Source: Stenotrophomonas sp. HITSZ_GD (GTDB lineage Bacteria; Pseudomonadota; Gammaproteobacteria; Xanthomonadales; Xanthomonadaceae). Taken from it: DNA of 64,000 nucleotides. The notes below the pieces were generated by a model. That model had not been told where the DNA came from. It did not search any database and was given only the letters and a program-made list of their open reading frames with translations. The stretch's first letter is position 1. The number at the start of each line of letters is the position of its first letter. Positions 16,835 to 25,161 of the stretch are shown piece after piece. Both the position numbers and the translations under genes were made by a program. The DNA lies in contig NZ_JARQXB010000005.1 of NCBI RefSeq assembly GCF_029543105.1, positions 124,001 to 188,000 on the forward strand, in the 5' to 3' direction.

Positions 16835-17953
16835 CTACACCGTCCGGCGCGGCAGCCGCATCTCGAAACGGACCTCGTCGTCGGCGTTGCTGGCGGTCAG
16901 CTCCCCGCCGTGCGCGAGCACGAACTGGTGGGCGATGAACAAGCCCAGGCCCAAGCCGTGGCTGGCGTGGAAGCGGGTCTTGAACGGTTCGAACAGGCGC
17001 GGCAGCAATTCGGGGTCGATGCGCCCGCGATTGCTGACCACCAGCCGCACCCGCGCGGCCTCGTGGCCGTCGATCTCCACGCGCACCGGGGCGCCGCCGC
17101 CGTGGATCAGCGCATTGCCGACCAGGTTGGAGAGGATCTGCGAAACGCGGTCCGGGTCGGCGTGCACGCGCAGGTCGCCTTGCGCGCGCACGTCCAGCTG
17201 GGCGTCGGCATGCAGGCCGCGTGCTTCCTCCAGCACGGCCTCCACCACTTCGCCGCAGTGGCAGGCGGCCGGCTGCAAGGCGATGCCGCCGGTGCGGATG
17301 CGCGAGAAATCCAGCAGCTGCTCCACCATGCGCGCCATGCGCAACCCGCTGCTCTCCATCTGGCCCAGCGTGCGCTGCACCGGCGCGTCGGCCGGCAGCT
17401 GCATCGCCAGCTTCTCGGCGCACAGCAGCACCACCGACAGCGGCGTGCGCAGGTCGTGGGTGAGCACCGCCATCATGGTTTCGTTGAGCGTAAGCGCGCG
17501 TTCCAGCGATTCGTTGCGCAGCTTCAGCAGCCGCCGCTGCTGGTACAGCTCGATGAAGACGTTGATCTTGCCCAGGATGACGTGCGGCTCGATCGGCTTG
17601 TGCAGGAAATCCACCGCGCCGGCGCCATAGCCCTGGAACGAGCGCACCGGGTCGCTCGGCGAGGCGGTGAGGAAGATGATCGGCACCTCGCGGCTGCGCG
17701 CGGCGCCGCGCATCAACTCGGCCAGCGAGAAGCCGTCCATCTCCGGCATGTGCACGTCCAGCAGCGCGACGGCCACCTCGTGCTGCAACAGCATCTCCAG
17801 CGCCTCGGCACCGGAGCGGGCGCACAGCACGCGCACGCCGTCGCGGCGCAGCAGCGCTTCCATCGCGATCAGGTTTTCCACGACGTCATCGACCACCAGC
17901 ACGTTGGCGGTGTCGGTGGCGTCGGGGGGCGGCGTGGGGGCAACCAGGTTCAT
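16835..17953 (-). CDS. Receiver-histidine kinase hybrid, last gene of the CheR/CheB operon
   Basis: A 372-residue soluble protein with an N-terminal receiver domain (about 17-130; phosphoacceptor Asp66 in 'VALLDVHMPEMDG', Lys119 in 'FLHKPIEP'), then a HisKA dimerisation helix with H-box His166 in 'VLTHDLRTPLSVV', and a HATPase_c domain ('NLVGNALIHG', 'HGLGLGLFIAHQF'). The 'frontal' receiver suggests kinase activity is gated by phosphotransfer from the three-receiver kinase encoded first in the operon. The start ATG (GGAG 8 bases upstream) overlaps the cheB stop as ATGA, so translation is coupled. Confidence 0.92.
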   Translation of the reverse strand: MNLVAPTPPPDATDTANVLVVDDVVENLIAMEALLRRDGVRVLCARSGAEALEMLLQHEVAVALLDVHMPEMDGFSLAELMRGAARSREVPIIFLTASPSDPVRSFQGYGAGAVDFLHKPIEPHVILGKINVFIELYQQRRLLKLRNESLERALTLNETMMAVLTHDLRTPLSVVLLCAEKLAMQLPADAPVQRTLGQMESSGLRMARMVEQLLDFSRIRTGGIALQPAACHCGEVVEAVLEEARGLHADAQLDVRAQGDLRVHADPDRVSQILSNLVGNALIHGGGAPVRVEIDGHEAARVRLVVSNRGRIDPELLPRLFEPFKTRFHASHGLGLGLFIAHQFVLAHGGELTASNADDEVRFEMRLPRRTV

Positions 17954-18531
17954 GGGTGGAACTCCGCCAGTCGTTGGCACAGGGCGTCGAGGGTCAGCAC
18001 CGCATCGGCACCGGCGTGCGACAGGGCAGAGGCCGGCATGAGGGGCGCGACGGCGTCGGCCGGCAGCTGGATCCAGGCGGCGCCCCCGTGCTCGCGCACC
18101 GCCGCCACGCCCTGGCTGCCATCGCTGCTGGCGCCGGTGAGCAGCACGGCCAGCAGGCGTTCGCCAAAGGTATCGGCGGCACTCTCGAACAAAGGATCGA
18201 TCGCCGGCCTGGAGAATAGCACCGGCTCGTCAACGGAAAGTGCGAGGGTGTCGCGGTCTTCGACCAGCAGGTGGTAATCGGGCGGTGCGAAGGTCACCGT
18301 GCCGGGCAGCAGCGGCTGCTTGTCGATGGCCTCGCGCACCGGCAGTGCGCAATCGCCGTCGAGCACCTCGCTGATGCTGCTCGGGCGGTCGCGCGGCAGG
18401 TGGATCACGATCAGCACCGGCACCGGCAGGTCGGCCGGCAGGGCCCCGAGCACGGCGCGTAGCGCGGCCACGCCGCCGGCGGAGGCGCCGATGACGATGG
18501 CATCGAAGCGGCGGCCCAGGGCGCTGCTCAT
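17950..18531 (-). CDS. cheB: CheB-type protein-glutamate methylesterase, catalytic domain only
   Basis: A 193-residue methylesterase with the CheB catalytic triad: Ser17 in 'VIGASAGG', His44 in 'VIHLPRDRPS' and Asp137 in 'LLTGASSDGSQG'. The receiver domain that normally inhibits CheB is absent, so the enzyme may be constitutively active or controlled through partner proteins. The usual substrates are methylated glutamates on chemoreceptors; no receptor gene is nearby. The start overlaps the cheR stop as ATGA, and its own stop overlaps the next start. Confidence 0.93.
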   Translation of the reverse strand: MSSALGRRFDAIVIGASAGGVAALRAVLGALPADLPVPVLIVIHLPRDRPSSISEVLDGDCALPVREAIDKQPLLPGTVTFAPPDYHLLVEDRDTLALSVDEPVLFSRPAIDPLFESAADTFGERLLAVLLTGASSDGSQGVAAVREHGGAAWIQLPADAVAPLMPASALSHAGADAVLTLDALCQRLAEFHP

Positions 18532-19352
18532 GCGACCTTCCGGTACAGGCGCTGCTCGCGCGCGCACGATTCGAAGGAGGTGGCGTGCGCGCCGAATTGC
18601 AGGCTTTCCTTGCTGCCCAGGCCGAGGAAACCGCGATGCACCAGCGCTTCGCGGAACAGGCCCACGGCGCGGTCCTGCAGCCCGCGGTTGAAATAGATCA
18701 GCACGTTGCGGCACGACACCAGGTGCACCTCGGAAAACACATTGTCCGTGGCCAGGCTGTGGTCGGCGAAGACGACCTGGCGCTTCAGGCGCCGGTCGAA
18801 CAGCGCGCCGTTGTACGCGGTGCTGTAGTAATCCGAGAGCGACGCGCGCCCGCCGGCCAGGTGGTAGCTGCGGCTGAACTGGGCCATGCGCGAGATGTCG
18901 TACACGCCCGCTTCGGCGGCGGCGAGCGCTTCGGGGTTGATGTCGGTGGCGTAGATCAGCGTGCGGTCCAGCAGGCCTTCCTCGTGCAGCAGGATCGCCA
19001 GCGACCACACCTCCTCGCCCGTGCTGCAGCCGGCGACCCAGATCTTGCTCGACGGGTAGGTGCGCAGCACCGGCACCACCTGTTCGCGCAGCACGCGGAA
19101 GTAATCCGGGTCGCGGAACATCTCCGAAACCTGCACGGTGAAGTACTGCATCGCCTGGGCGAACAGCTCCGGCTCGTGCAGCAGGCGGTGCTGCAGGTCG
19201 GACACGCGCGTGCAGTCGAACCGGCCCATCGCCTGGCGCACGCGGCGCCGCAGCGAGGAGATGGCGTACTGGCGGAAGTCGTAGTGGTAGCGGCGGTAGA
19301 CCGCTTCCAGCAGGACGCCCAGTTCCAGGTCGAACAGCGCGCCCTCGCTCAT
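18528..19352 (-). CDS. cheR: CheR-type protein-glutamate methyltransferase
   Basis: A 274-residue SAM-dependent methyltransferase. The N-terminal helical CheR_N region includes 'YDFRQYAISSLRRRV'. The catalytic domain contains 'FTVQVSEMFRDPDYF', the SAM-binding 'KIWVAGCSTGEEVWSLAI', 'YATDINPEAL' and 'SCRNVLIYF'. It should methylate glutamates, classically on chemoreceptors. There is no CheA, CheW or methyl-accepting protein in the window, so the substrate may be the operon's own sensor kinase or a distant receptor. The start overlaps the upstream kinase stop as ATGA. Confidence 0.93.
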   Translation of the reverse strand: MSEGALFDLELGVLLEAVYRRYHYDFRQYAISSLRRRVRQAMGRFDCTRVSDLQHRLLHEPELFAQAMQYFTVQVSEMFRDPDYFRVLREQVVPVLRTYPSSKIWVAGCSTGEEVWSLAILLHEEGLLDRTLIYATDINPEALAAAEAGVYDISRMAQFSRSYHLAGGRASLSDYYSTAYNGALFDRRLKRQVVFADHSLATDNVFSEVHLVSCRNVLIYFNRGLQDRAVGLFREALVHRGFLGLGSKESLQFGAHATSFESCAREQRLYRKVA

Positions 19353-22300
19353 TGCCGCGCGCACCACACCCGGCACAGGGAGACCAGCTTGTCCACGTCG
19401 ATGGGCTTGGCGATGTAGTCGTTGGCGCCGGCGGCCAGGCAGTGTTCGCGGTCGTCGGCCATCGCCTTGGCGGTCAGGGCGATCACCGGCAGGCTCTGCC
19501 ATTCCGGCTTGCGGCGGATCTCGCGCATCGCGGCCAGGCCGTCCATCTCGGGCATCATGATGTCCATCAGCACCAGGTCCACCTCGCGCTCGGCCAGGCG
19601 CTCCAGCGCCTCGCGGCCGTTGCGCGCGATTTCCAGGTTCACGCCGAGCGGTTCCAGCACACTGGAGAGGGCGAAGATATTGCGCACGTCGTCCTCGGCC
19701 AGCAGCACGGTGCGGCCGTCGAGCACGGCGTCGCGGCGGCGCGCTTCGCGCAGCAGGCGCTGCTGGTCGCTGGGCAGCGAGGCCTCCACGCTGTGCAGGA
19801 ACAGCGTCACCTCGTCGAGCAGGCGCTCGGGCGAGCGCGCCCCCTTGATGATGATGCTCTTGGAATAGCGGCGCAGGCGCTGCTCCTCGTCGCGGGTGAG
19901 CGCGCGGCCGGTGTAGACGATCACCGGCGGGAAGGCGACCGCGTCGTGGCCGGCCATGCGTTCGAGCAGGTCGTAACCGCTGCCGTCCGGCAGCGCCAGG
20001 TCGGTGATCATGCAGTCGAACGGCGTGCCGGTGAGCTGCTCGATCGCCTCGGCGATGGTGCCCACGCCGACGATCTCCAACTGGTCGCGCGCCAGCAGGC
20101 GCTGCAGGTTCTCGCGCAGGGACTCGTCGTCTTCCACGATCAGCAGGCGGCGCACGGCGCGCGCGCTGGTCTCCTCCAGCTGGGCGATGGCACTGGCCAG
20201 GCGCTCGCGCGTGGCCGGCTTGATGAGGAAGCCCACCGCGCCGAGTTCCATCGCCACCTGGCCGCGTTCCAGCGCCGATACCACGTGGACCGGGATGTGG
20301 CGGGTGGCCGGGTCGCGCTTGAGCCGTTCGAGCACGCTCAGGCCGGAAACATCGGGCAGGCCGATGTCCAGCAGGATGCCGCTGGGCCGCAGCTCGGCCG
20401 CCAGCGCCAGGCCTTCCTCGGCGGTGGTGGCCGCCACGCAGTCGAAGTCCAGCTCGTGGGCGAGGTTGACCAGGGCGCGCGCGGACTCGACATCGTCCTC
20501 GACCACCAGGATCAACCGGCCCGGCCGGCGCCGCTGGCCGCGATCGTCGTCGACGCTGGCCGGCGTGGCGGCCGCGGCGGGCGGGGCGGCGACGGCCACG
20601 CGCGCGGCGATCTGCTGGATCGCATCTTCCACGCGGGCGTGCGCCGGCGGCGGCAGCGGCGCCTGCGCCGCATCGGCCGGTGCGCCATCGGTGGGCAGTT
20701 CCAGCGTGAAGCAGCTGCCGCGGCCCGGCTCGCTCTCCACGCTGATGCCGCCGCCCATGCGCAGCGCCAGGTCGCGCGAGATCGACAAGCCCAGGCCGGT
20801 GCCGCCGAAGCGGCGGCGCGTGCTGCCGTCGGCCTGGCGGAACGCCTCGAAGATCACGTCGGTCTGGTCGCGGGCGATGCCGATGCCGGTGTCGTTGACC
20901 ACGAAGCGCAGGCGGCGCGGCCCATGCGCCTGCACCCGCAGCGACACGCTGCCGTGTTCGGTGAACTTGACCGCGTTGGCGAGCAGGTTCTTGAGGATCT
21001 GCTGCAGGCGCTGGCCATCGGCGATGAAATGCGCCGGCGCGCCCGGATCGCTGCCGATCTCCAGCTGCAAGCCCTTCTGCCTGGCCAGCGGCTCGAAGGT
21101 TTCGCGCAGGCGGGCCAGCAACGTGTCGGTGGCCAGCGTGTCGTCGGCCAGTTCGACATGCCCGGCCTCGATCTTGGACAGGTCCAGGATGTCGTTGATC
21201 AGGGCCAGCAGGTCGTTGTTGGACGAATGGATGGCCTGGGCGTACTTCACCTGCTCGGCGGTCAGCGTGCCGTCGCGGTTGTCGGCCAGCAGCTTGGCCA
21301 GGATCAGCGAACTGTTCAGCGGCGTGCGCAGCTCGTGGGACATGTTGGCCAGGAACTCGGACTTGTAGCGCGAGGCGCTCGCCAGTTCGGCGCCGCTGCG
21401 CACCAGGTCCGCCTGCGCGGCGAGCAGGTGCTGGCGCTGGGATTCCAGCTCGTGCGTGCGCTCCTCGAGCTGCACGTTGGTCTGCTCCAGCTCGGCCTGC
21501 TGTTGTTCGAGGTTGACCTGCGACTGCTGCAGGCTGCGGCTTTGCTCCTCCAGTTCCTCGTTGGCCACGCGCAATTCTTCCTGCTGGGCCTGCAGTTCCT
21601 CGCCCTGGCGCTGGGTTTCCTCCAGCAGTTCGAGCAGTTCGGCGCGCAGCAGCGCCGTGCGCAGTGCCACGCCGATGGTCTCGCCGCAGCGGCGCAGCAG
21701 TTCCAGCGCGCTGCCATCGTGATGCGGCCCGGCGATGCGGGCGATCTCCAGTACGCCGACCACGTGGCCATCCACGCTGACCGGCGCGATGAGCAGCTCG
21801 TGCGGCGCGCTGCGGCCCAGCGCGGTGGTGATGGACAGGTGCGATGCATCCACGCCATGGATGCGCCGTGCCACCGCCTGGCGCAGTGTCTCGCCCAGCT
21901 GGCCCTGCGCGGCGGGCAGTTCGCGCGGCACATCGGCCGGCAAGGCCACGCCGCCGCACAGCAGCAAGCGTTCGCCGTCCAGCCGGTACAGCACGCCCAC
22001 CTGCGCGTCGGTATAGCTGCACAGCACGCCCAGCGCGGAACGCGCCAATTCGTGCGGCGCCTGCTCGCCCTGCAGGCTCACGGCCACGCCGTTCTCGCCT
22101 TCCTGCAGCCACAGCGCCACTTCGGCCTGGCGGCGTGCGCGAATGGCCTGCATCACCACGAAGGCGGTCAGGATGAAGCACGTGCCGCCGATGCTGCGGT
22201 TGACGAAGGAGAAGGCCGAGTTGTTGCTGGCCGGCGCGATGTTGTAGCCGACCACCAGCAGGACGCAGGAAAGCAGGGCCACGGCGACCGGCAACGCGGG

Positions 22301-22453
22301 CCGGTTCTGGAACACGGTGACGGCCACCGCCATGAAATACAGCAGCCACACCGCGTAGCCGAGCGGCGTGATGGATTCCAGGCCGATGGTGGCCGAGGCG
22401 AGCGCAATGGCGGTCACCCCGATCGCGGTGTCGCGGCCGGTGGCTTGTTTCAT
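19349..22453 (-). CDS. Hybrid sensor histidine kinase with GAF domain and three receiver domains
   Basis: A 1034-residue kinase heading the operon. Three or four membrane segments lie between about 11 and 105, a GAF domain at about 140-265, and a long Gln/Glu-rich coiled coil at about 270-360. HisKA has H-box His373 in '[12 protein letters not shown]'; HATPase_c lies at about 475-590. After a Pro/Ala linker come three receiver domains: 'ILLDIGLPDVSG', 'CMITDLALPDGSG' and 'VLMDIMMPEMDG'. The architecture suits multistep phosphorelay. The start ATG is divergent from a single-domain response regulator. Its stop overlaps cheR as ATGA. Confidence 0.93.
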   Translation of the reverse strand: MKQATGRDTAIGVTAIALASATIGLESITPLGYAVWLLYFMAVAVTVFQNRPALPVAVALLSCVLLVVGYNIAPASNNSAFSFVNRSIGGTCFILTAFVVMQAIRARRQAEVALWLQEGENGVAVSLQGEQAPHELARSALGVLCSYTDAQVGVLYRLDGERLLLCGGVALPADVPRELPAAQGQLGETLRQAVARRIHGVDASHLSITTALGRSAPHELLIAPVSVDGHVVGVLEIARIAGPHHDGSALELLRRCGETIGVALRTALLRAELLELLEETQRQGEELQAQQEELRVANEELEEQSRSLQQSQVNLEQQQAELEQTNVQLEERTHELESQRQHLLAAQADLVRSGAELASASRYKSEFLANMSHELRTPLNSSLILAKLLADNRDGTLTAEQVKYAQAIHSSNNDLLALINDILDLSKIEAGHVELADDTLATDTLLARLRETFEPLARQKGLQLEIGSDPGAPAHFIADGQRLQQILKNLLANAVKFTEHGSVSLRVQAHGPRRLRFVVNDTGIGIARDQTDVIFEAFRQADGSTRRRFGGTGLGLSISRDLALRMGGGISVESEPGRGSCFTLELPTDGAPADAAQAPLPPPAHARVEDAIQQIAARVAVAAPPAAAATPASVDDDRGQRRRPGRLILVVEDDVESARALVNLAHELDFDCVAATTAEEGLALAAELRPSGILLDIGLPDVSGLSVLERLKRDPATRHIPVHVVSALERGQVAMELGAVGFLIKPATRERLASAIAQLEETSARAVRRLLIVEDDESLRENLQRLLARDQLEIVGVGTIAEAIEQLTGTPFDCMITDLALPDGSGYDLLERMAGHDAVAFPPVIVYTGRALTRDEEQRLRRYSKSIIIKGARSPERLLDEVTLFLHSVEASLPSDQQRLLREARRRDAVLDGRTVLLAEDDVRNIFALSSVLEPLGVNLEIARNGREALERLAEREVDLVLMDIMMPEMDGLAAMREIRRKPEWQSLPVIALTAKAMADDREHCLAAGANDYIAKPIDVDKLVSLCRVWCARQ

Positions 22454-22640
22454 GGTCCCCGTTCCGATGCGGAAAACCGGGGATACTAACCGATGGATTG
22501 CGACCGCCGCGCAGCGACCGCCCGCGTGTGCGTCCTCCACGCTGCCTTCACGCAGCGATCTGAATGCTTCTGCGTTTTTCCGTCCAGGGGGACACCATGC
22601 ACCACGATCTCGCCACGCCCGTGCGCGCGGTACGCGGCCG

Positions 22641-23000
22641 ATGAACGCACCCCTCCGGGTGCTGCTGGTCGAGGACCAGGAGGACCTGCGCGAGCTGCTC
22701 GCCGATGTGATCCAGGGCACGGGCGCGGAGGTACGCACCGCCGAGACCGCCAACGCCGCGATGGCGCTGCTGCACGAGGGCTACTGCTGCGATGTGCTGT
22801 TCAGCGACATCCATATGCCCGGCACGCTCAGCGGCGTGGACCTGGCCGAGCACGTGCAGCGCACCCTGCCGGCGGCGACGGTGATCCTGGCCTCCGGGCA
22901 TCCGCGCTTCCAGCTGGCCCCGCTGCCCGGCAGCGCGCTGTTCCTGCAGAAGCCCTTCCGCCTCAACCAGTTCATGGAGCTGATCCAACCCCGCCCGTAG
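22641..23000 (+). CDS. Single-domain response regulator
   Basis: A 119-residue stand-alone receiver: acidic pocket 'LLVEDQEDLRELL', phosphoacceptor Asp56 in 'VLFSDIHMPG', conserved Ser in 'VILASGH' and Lys104 in 'FLQKPF'. There is no output domain, so it probably works by phosphate transfer or protein binding. It is divergent from the hybrid kinase operon across 187 bases and is a plausible partner or phosphate sink for it. Its stop is only two bases from the convergent hydrolase gene. Confidence 0.92.
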   Translation: MNAPLRVLLVEDQEDLRELLADVIQGTGAEVRTAETANAAMALLHEGYCCDVLFSDIHMPGTLSGVDLAEHVQRTLPAATVILASGHPRFQLAPLPGSALFLQKPFRLNQFMELIQPRP

Positions 23001-23002
23001 CC

Positions 23003-24748
23003 TCAGGCGTGGATCCAGAAGGCGAACTCGGCGAAGGTCTCGCGGTTCCACCAGGCGCCCTGGCCGGTGCCGTAGCGGAAGTTGCTCGCGCCGGCTTGGC
23101 TTTGCAGCGGTGCGGTGACCTGGCCGCTGGCGTCGCGCCGCGCGCGCTGCGTGTCGGTTTCCGGCACCACCATCACGATGTGGCCGGAGCGGCCATCCTC
23201 CTTGCGCCGTGCCACGATCAGCCCGAGCGCGCCCTGGTTGGCGGCCAGTTGCAGCTTGTCCAGCGTGCCGGTCTGGCGCCAGCCGAAATCCGGGCCGAAA
23301 TCGCGCAGCCAGCGGAACAGGTCGTTGGCGCGCATCTCGCGCAGCGTGTCGCCGATCAACGGCGGCACCGTCTGCCCTTGCTGCCACTTCAACAGCGCCG
23401 GCGAGGACCACCACACCCGCGGCAGGTAGGCGCCTGCGAGGTGGCAGAAGTCGTGGGTGTAGATGTTGCAGAACGTGAGCCCGGCGCGCGGCTGGTAGCG
23501 CTTGTAGGCCGGGTTCTCGCAGTCGAGCCAGGCGATGATCGCGGCGATCTCCGCGCGCAAGGCCTCCGGCGTGGTGCCCTGGCGGGCCGGCGCGTTCGGC
23601 TCGTTGAGCGAATGCGCGTCGGCCGGCGCGGTGCGGCGCGTGATGCTGTTGCCGGCGCGCGGCATCCACACGGCCGGGATTGGGCCGTGCGCGACGGCGC
23701 GCACATCCGCCGCGCCGGGCGCGGTGGTGGTGGCCGGCGCAGCGGGCAGTACCGGAATCTCGTGCAGGTCCGGGGCGGGCACCAGGTAGCGCGTGGCGGC
23801 CCAGCCGCGCAGCAAGGCGCCCGCCAGGCTGGTCTCCACCGCGAGGAAGCCGTTCACCGGCGTGTCGTCGAGCGCGCGCACGGGTTGCCCGTCGGGCAGT
23901 TCGCCCACCACGTTGGCGCGCGTGGGCGTGCTGATCTGCGGCGCGCTGCGCAGGTACAAGGTCGACACGCGCGTATCCACGCGCAGGAACGCCCCGGACG
24001 CGGTGACCGGCGAAGGGGGCGGCACGATGGCCTCGCCGGGCGCGGCAGGCGCGATCAATGCCGGCGCGCCGCCGCCGGCCACGGTCTCGCTCAACCGCAG
24101 GTAGTCGAGTATGGCCTCGCCGTAGTACTTGCCGCCCGGCGGGCGGTAGCCCTGCTGCAATCCCTTGCGCGGATCGTAGCGGCCGGTGTTGTAGGCAATC
24201 GCCACGGCGACCATGTCCAGCACGCTCATCGGGTCGCGCTGGCCCAGCCCGATGCGTGCGCGTTTCTCCGTCAGCTCCTGCAAGGCCAGGGCGAGCGTGT
24301 CGGCGAAATGCGCGTAGCGCTGCTGAAGGAAGTACGCCGGGTCGGTGCGAAAGAACTGCAGGTCGCGCTGGAACAGGCCGAAGCCGTGGCAGAACTTGTC
24401 CGGCTTCTTCGCCGCGGGGGCGTAGGCGGGCACGTACTGCGCCATCTCCACCAGCGCCTGCCGGGCGATCTTGAACATCTGCGGGCCTTGCGGCGCGGCT
24501 TCCAGTTCGGCGCGCGTGCGCGGGAAGGCGCCGCGGCCGGCGCTGGCATCGAGCGTGTCGCCGACGCACAGCGCCAGGATCTGCGCCTCGGGCAATCCGG
24601 CCCGACGCAGCAGGGGCCAGACCTCGCCGGTTTCCTGGCAGGCCAGGGCGACGAGAAAGTCCAGGCTGAAAGGGGTACCCGCCAGGGCGGCTTGCAGTCG
24701 CGCGGCAAAGGTCTGTTTGAACCACGCGATATCTTCCCGGTTCGGCAT
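23003..24748 (-). CDS. Multidomain peptidoglycan hydrolase: lysozyme-like, SH3 and cysteine-hydrolase modules
   Basis: A 581-residue protein with AAGGAG upstream. The N-terminal module (about 1-220) looks lysozyme/SLT-like: Glu39 in 'LACQETGEVW', 'CHGFGLFQRDL' at 120-130, and 'AIAYNTGRYDP' at 184-193, matching the E, GLMQ and AYNAG positions of that fold. An SH3-like module spans about 255-325. The C-terminal module (about 395-581) has Cys427 in 'TFCNIYTHDFCHLAG' and His523 in 'GHIVMVVPE', a CHAP/NlpC-like Cys-His arrangement. No signal peptide or membrane segment is present, so it may leave the cell by lysis or a dedicated secretion system. Exact family and role are unknown. Confidence 0.72.
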   Translation of the reverse strand: MPNREDIAWFKQTFAARLQAALAGTPFSLDFLVALACQETGEVWPLLRRAGLPEAQILALCVGDTLDASAGRGAFPRTRAELEAAPQGPQMFKIARQALVEMAQYVPAYAPAAKKPDKFCHGFGLFQRDLQFFRTDPAYFLQQRYAHFADTLALALQELTEKRARIGLGQRDPMSVLDMVAVAIAYNTGRYDPRKGLQQGYRPPGGKYYGEAILDYLRLSETVAGGGAPALIAPAAPGEAIVPPPSPVTASGAFLRVDTRVSTLYLRSAPQISTPTRANVVGELPDGQPVRALDDTPVNGFLAVETSLAGALLRGWAATRYLVPAPDLHEIPVLPAAPATTTAPGAADVRAVAHGPIPAVWMPRAGNSITRRTAPADAHSLNEPNAPARQGTTPEALRAEIAAIIAWLDCENPAYKRYQPRAGLTFCNIYTHDFCHLAGAYLPRVWWSSPALLKWQQGQTVPPLIGDTLREMRANDLFRWLRDFGPDFGWRQTGTLDKLQLAANQGALGLIVARRKEDGRSGHIVMVVPETDTQRARRDASGQVTAPLQSQAGASNFRYGTGQGAWWNRETFAEFAFWIHA

Positions 24749-24900
24749 GACACGGCTCCTTGAAAGGGACGGGTGGCTTCCTGCGTTGTACGGCCGGCCA
24801 CATCGGGGGACAACGCCGTTCCCCGCGCGGGGCGGACAGCGCTGACGCCGGAATCACCGCCGCCGGTGCACGGTGGCGCGGGGCCACACAGGAGGACGCC

Positions 24901-25095
24901 ATGACGCCGTTGGACAAACCGCTGCGCCGCGAGCTGCACGTGGACGGGCGCGCCTACACGCTGACCGTGGACCCGGAAGGGCTCAAGCTCACCGAGAAGG
25001 GGCGGCGCAAGGGCATCGCCCTGGCGTGGACGGACCTGCTGAACGGGGACGCCGCGCTGGCGGCGGCGTTGCAGGCATCGGTGCGCGAGGGTTAG
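24901..25095 (+). CDS. Small conserved protein of unknown function
   Basis: A 64-residue protein with a near-perfect AGGAGG ribosome binding site. The sequence 'LHVDGRAYTLTVDPEGLKLT' followed by 'EKGRRKGIALAWTDLLNGDA' suggests a short beta-sheet and helix. There is no signal peptide or membrane segment. I recognise the general pattern as a recurring small proteobacterial protein but know no function. It is divergent from the hydrolase gene across 152 bases. Confidence 0.8.
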   Translation: MTPLDKPLRRELHVDGRAYTLTVDPEGLKLTEKGRRKGIALAWTDLLNGDAALAAALQASVREG

Positions 25096-25161
25096 CCCGC
25101 GCGGGCAAGCCGCCCCGGCGCGTGGGCGGCAGCAAGGCCCCGGAGGTCGGCCGCGCGGCGG

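Noticed and set aside
19352-22489. Plus-strand frame of about 1045 codons opposite the hybrid kinase
   Set aside because: Antisense shadow of a kinase with HisKA, HATPase and three receiver domains; no recognisable domain on the plus strand.
24901-25095. The 64-aa gene as an immunity protein for the neighbouring wall hydrolase
   Set aside because: It is on the other strand, cytoplasmic, without signal or membrane segment, and looks like a widespread small protein; nothing ties it to the hydrolase.
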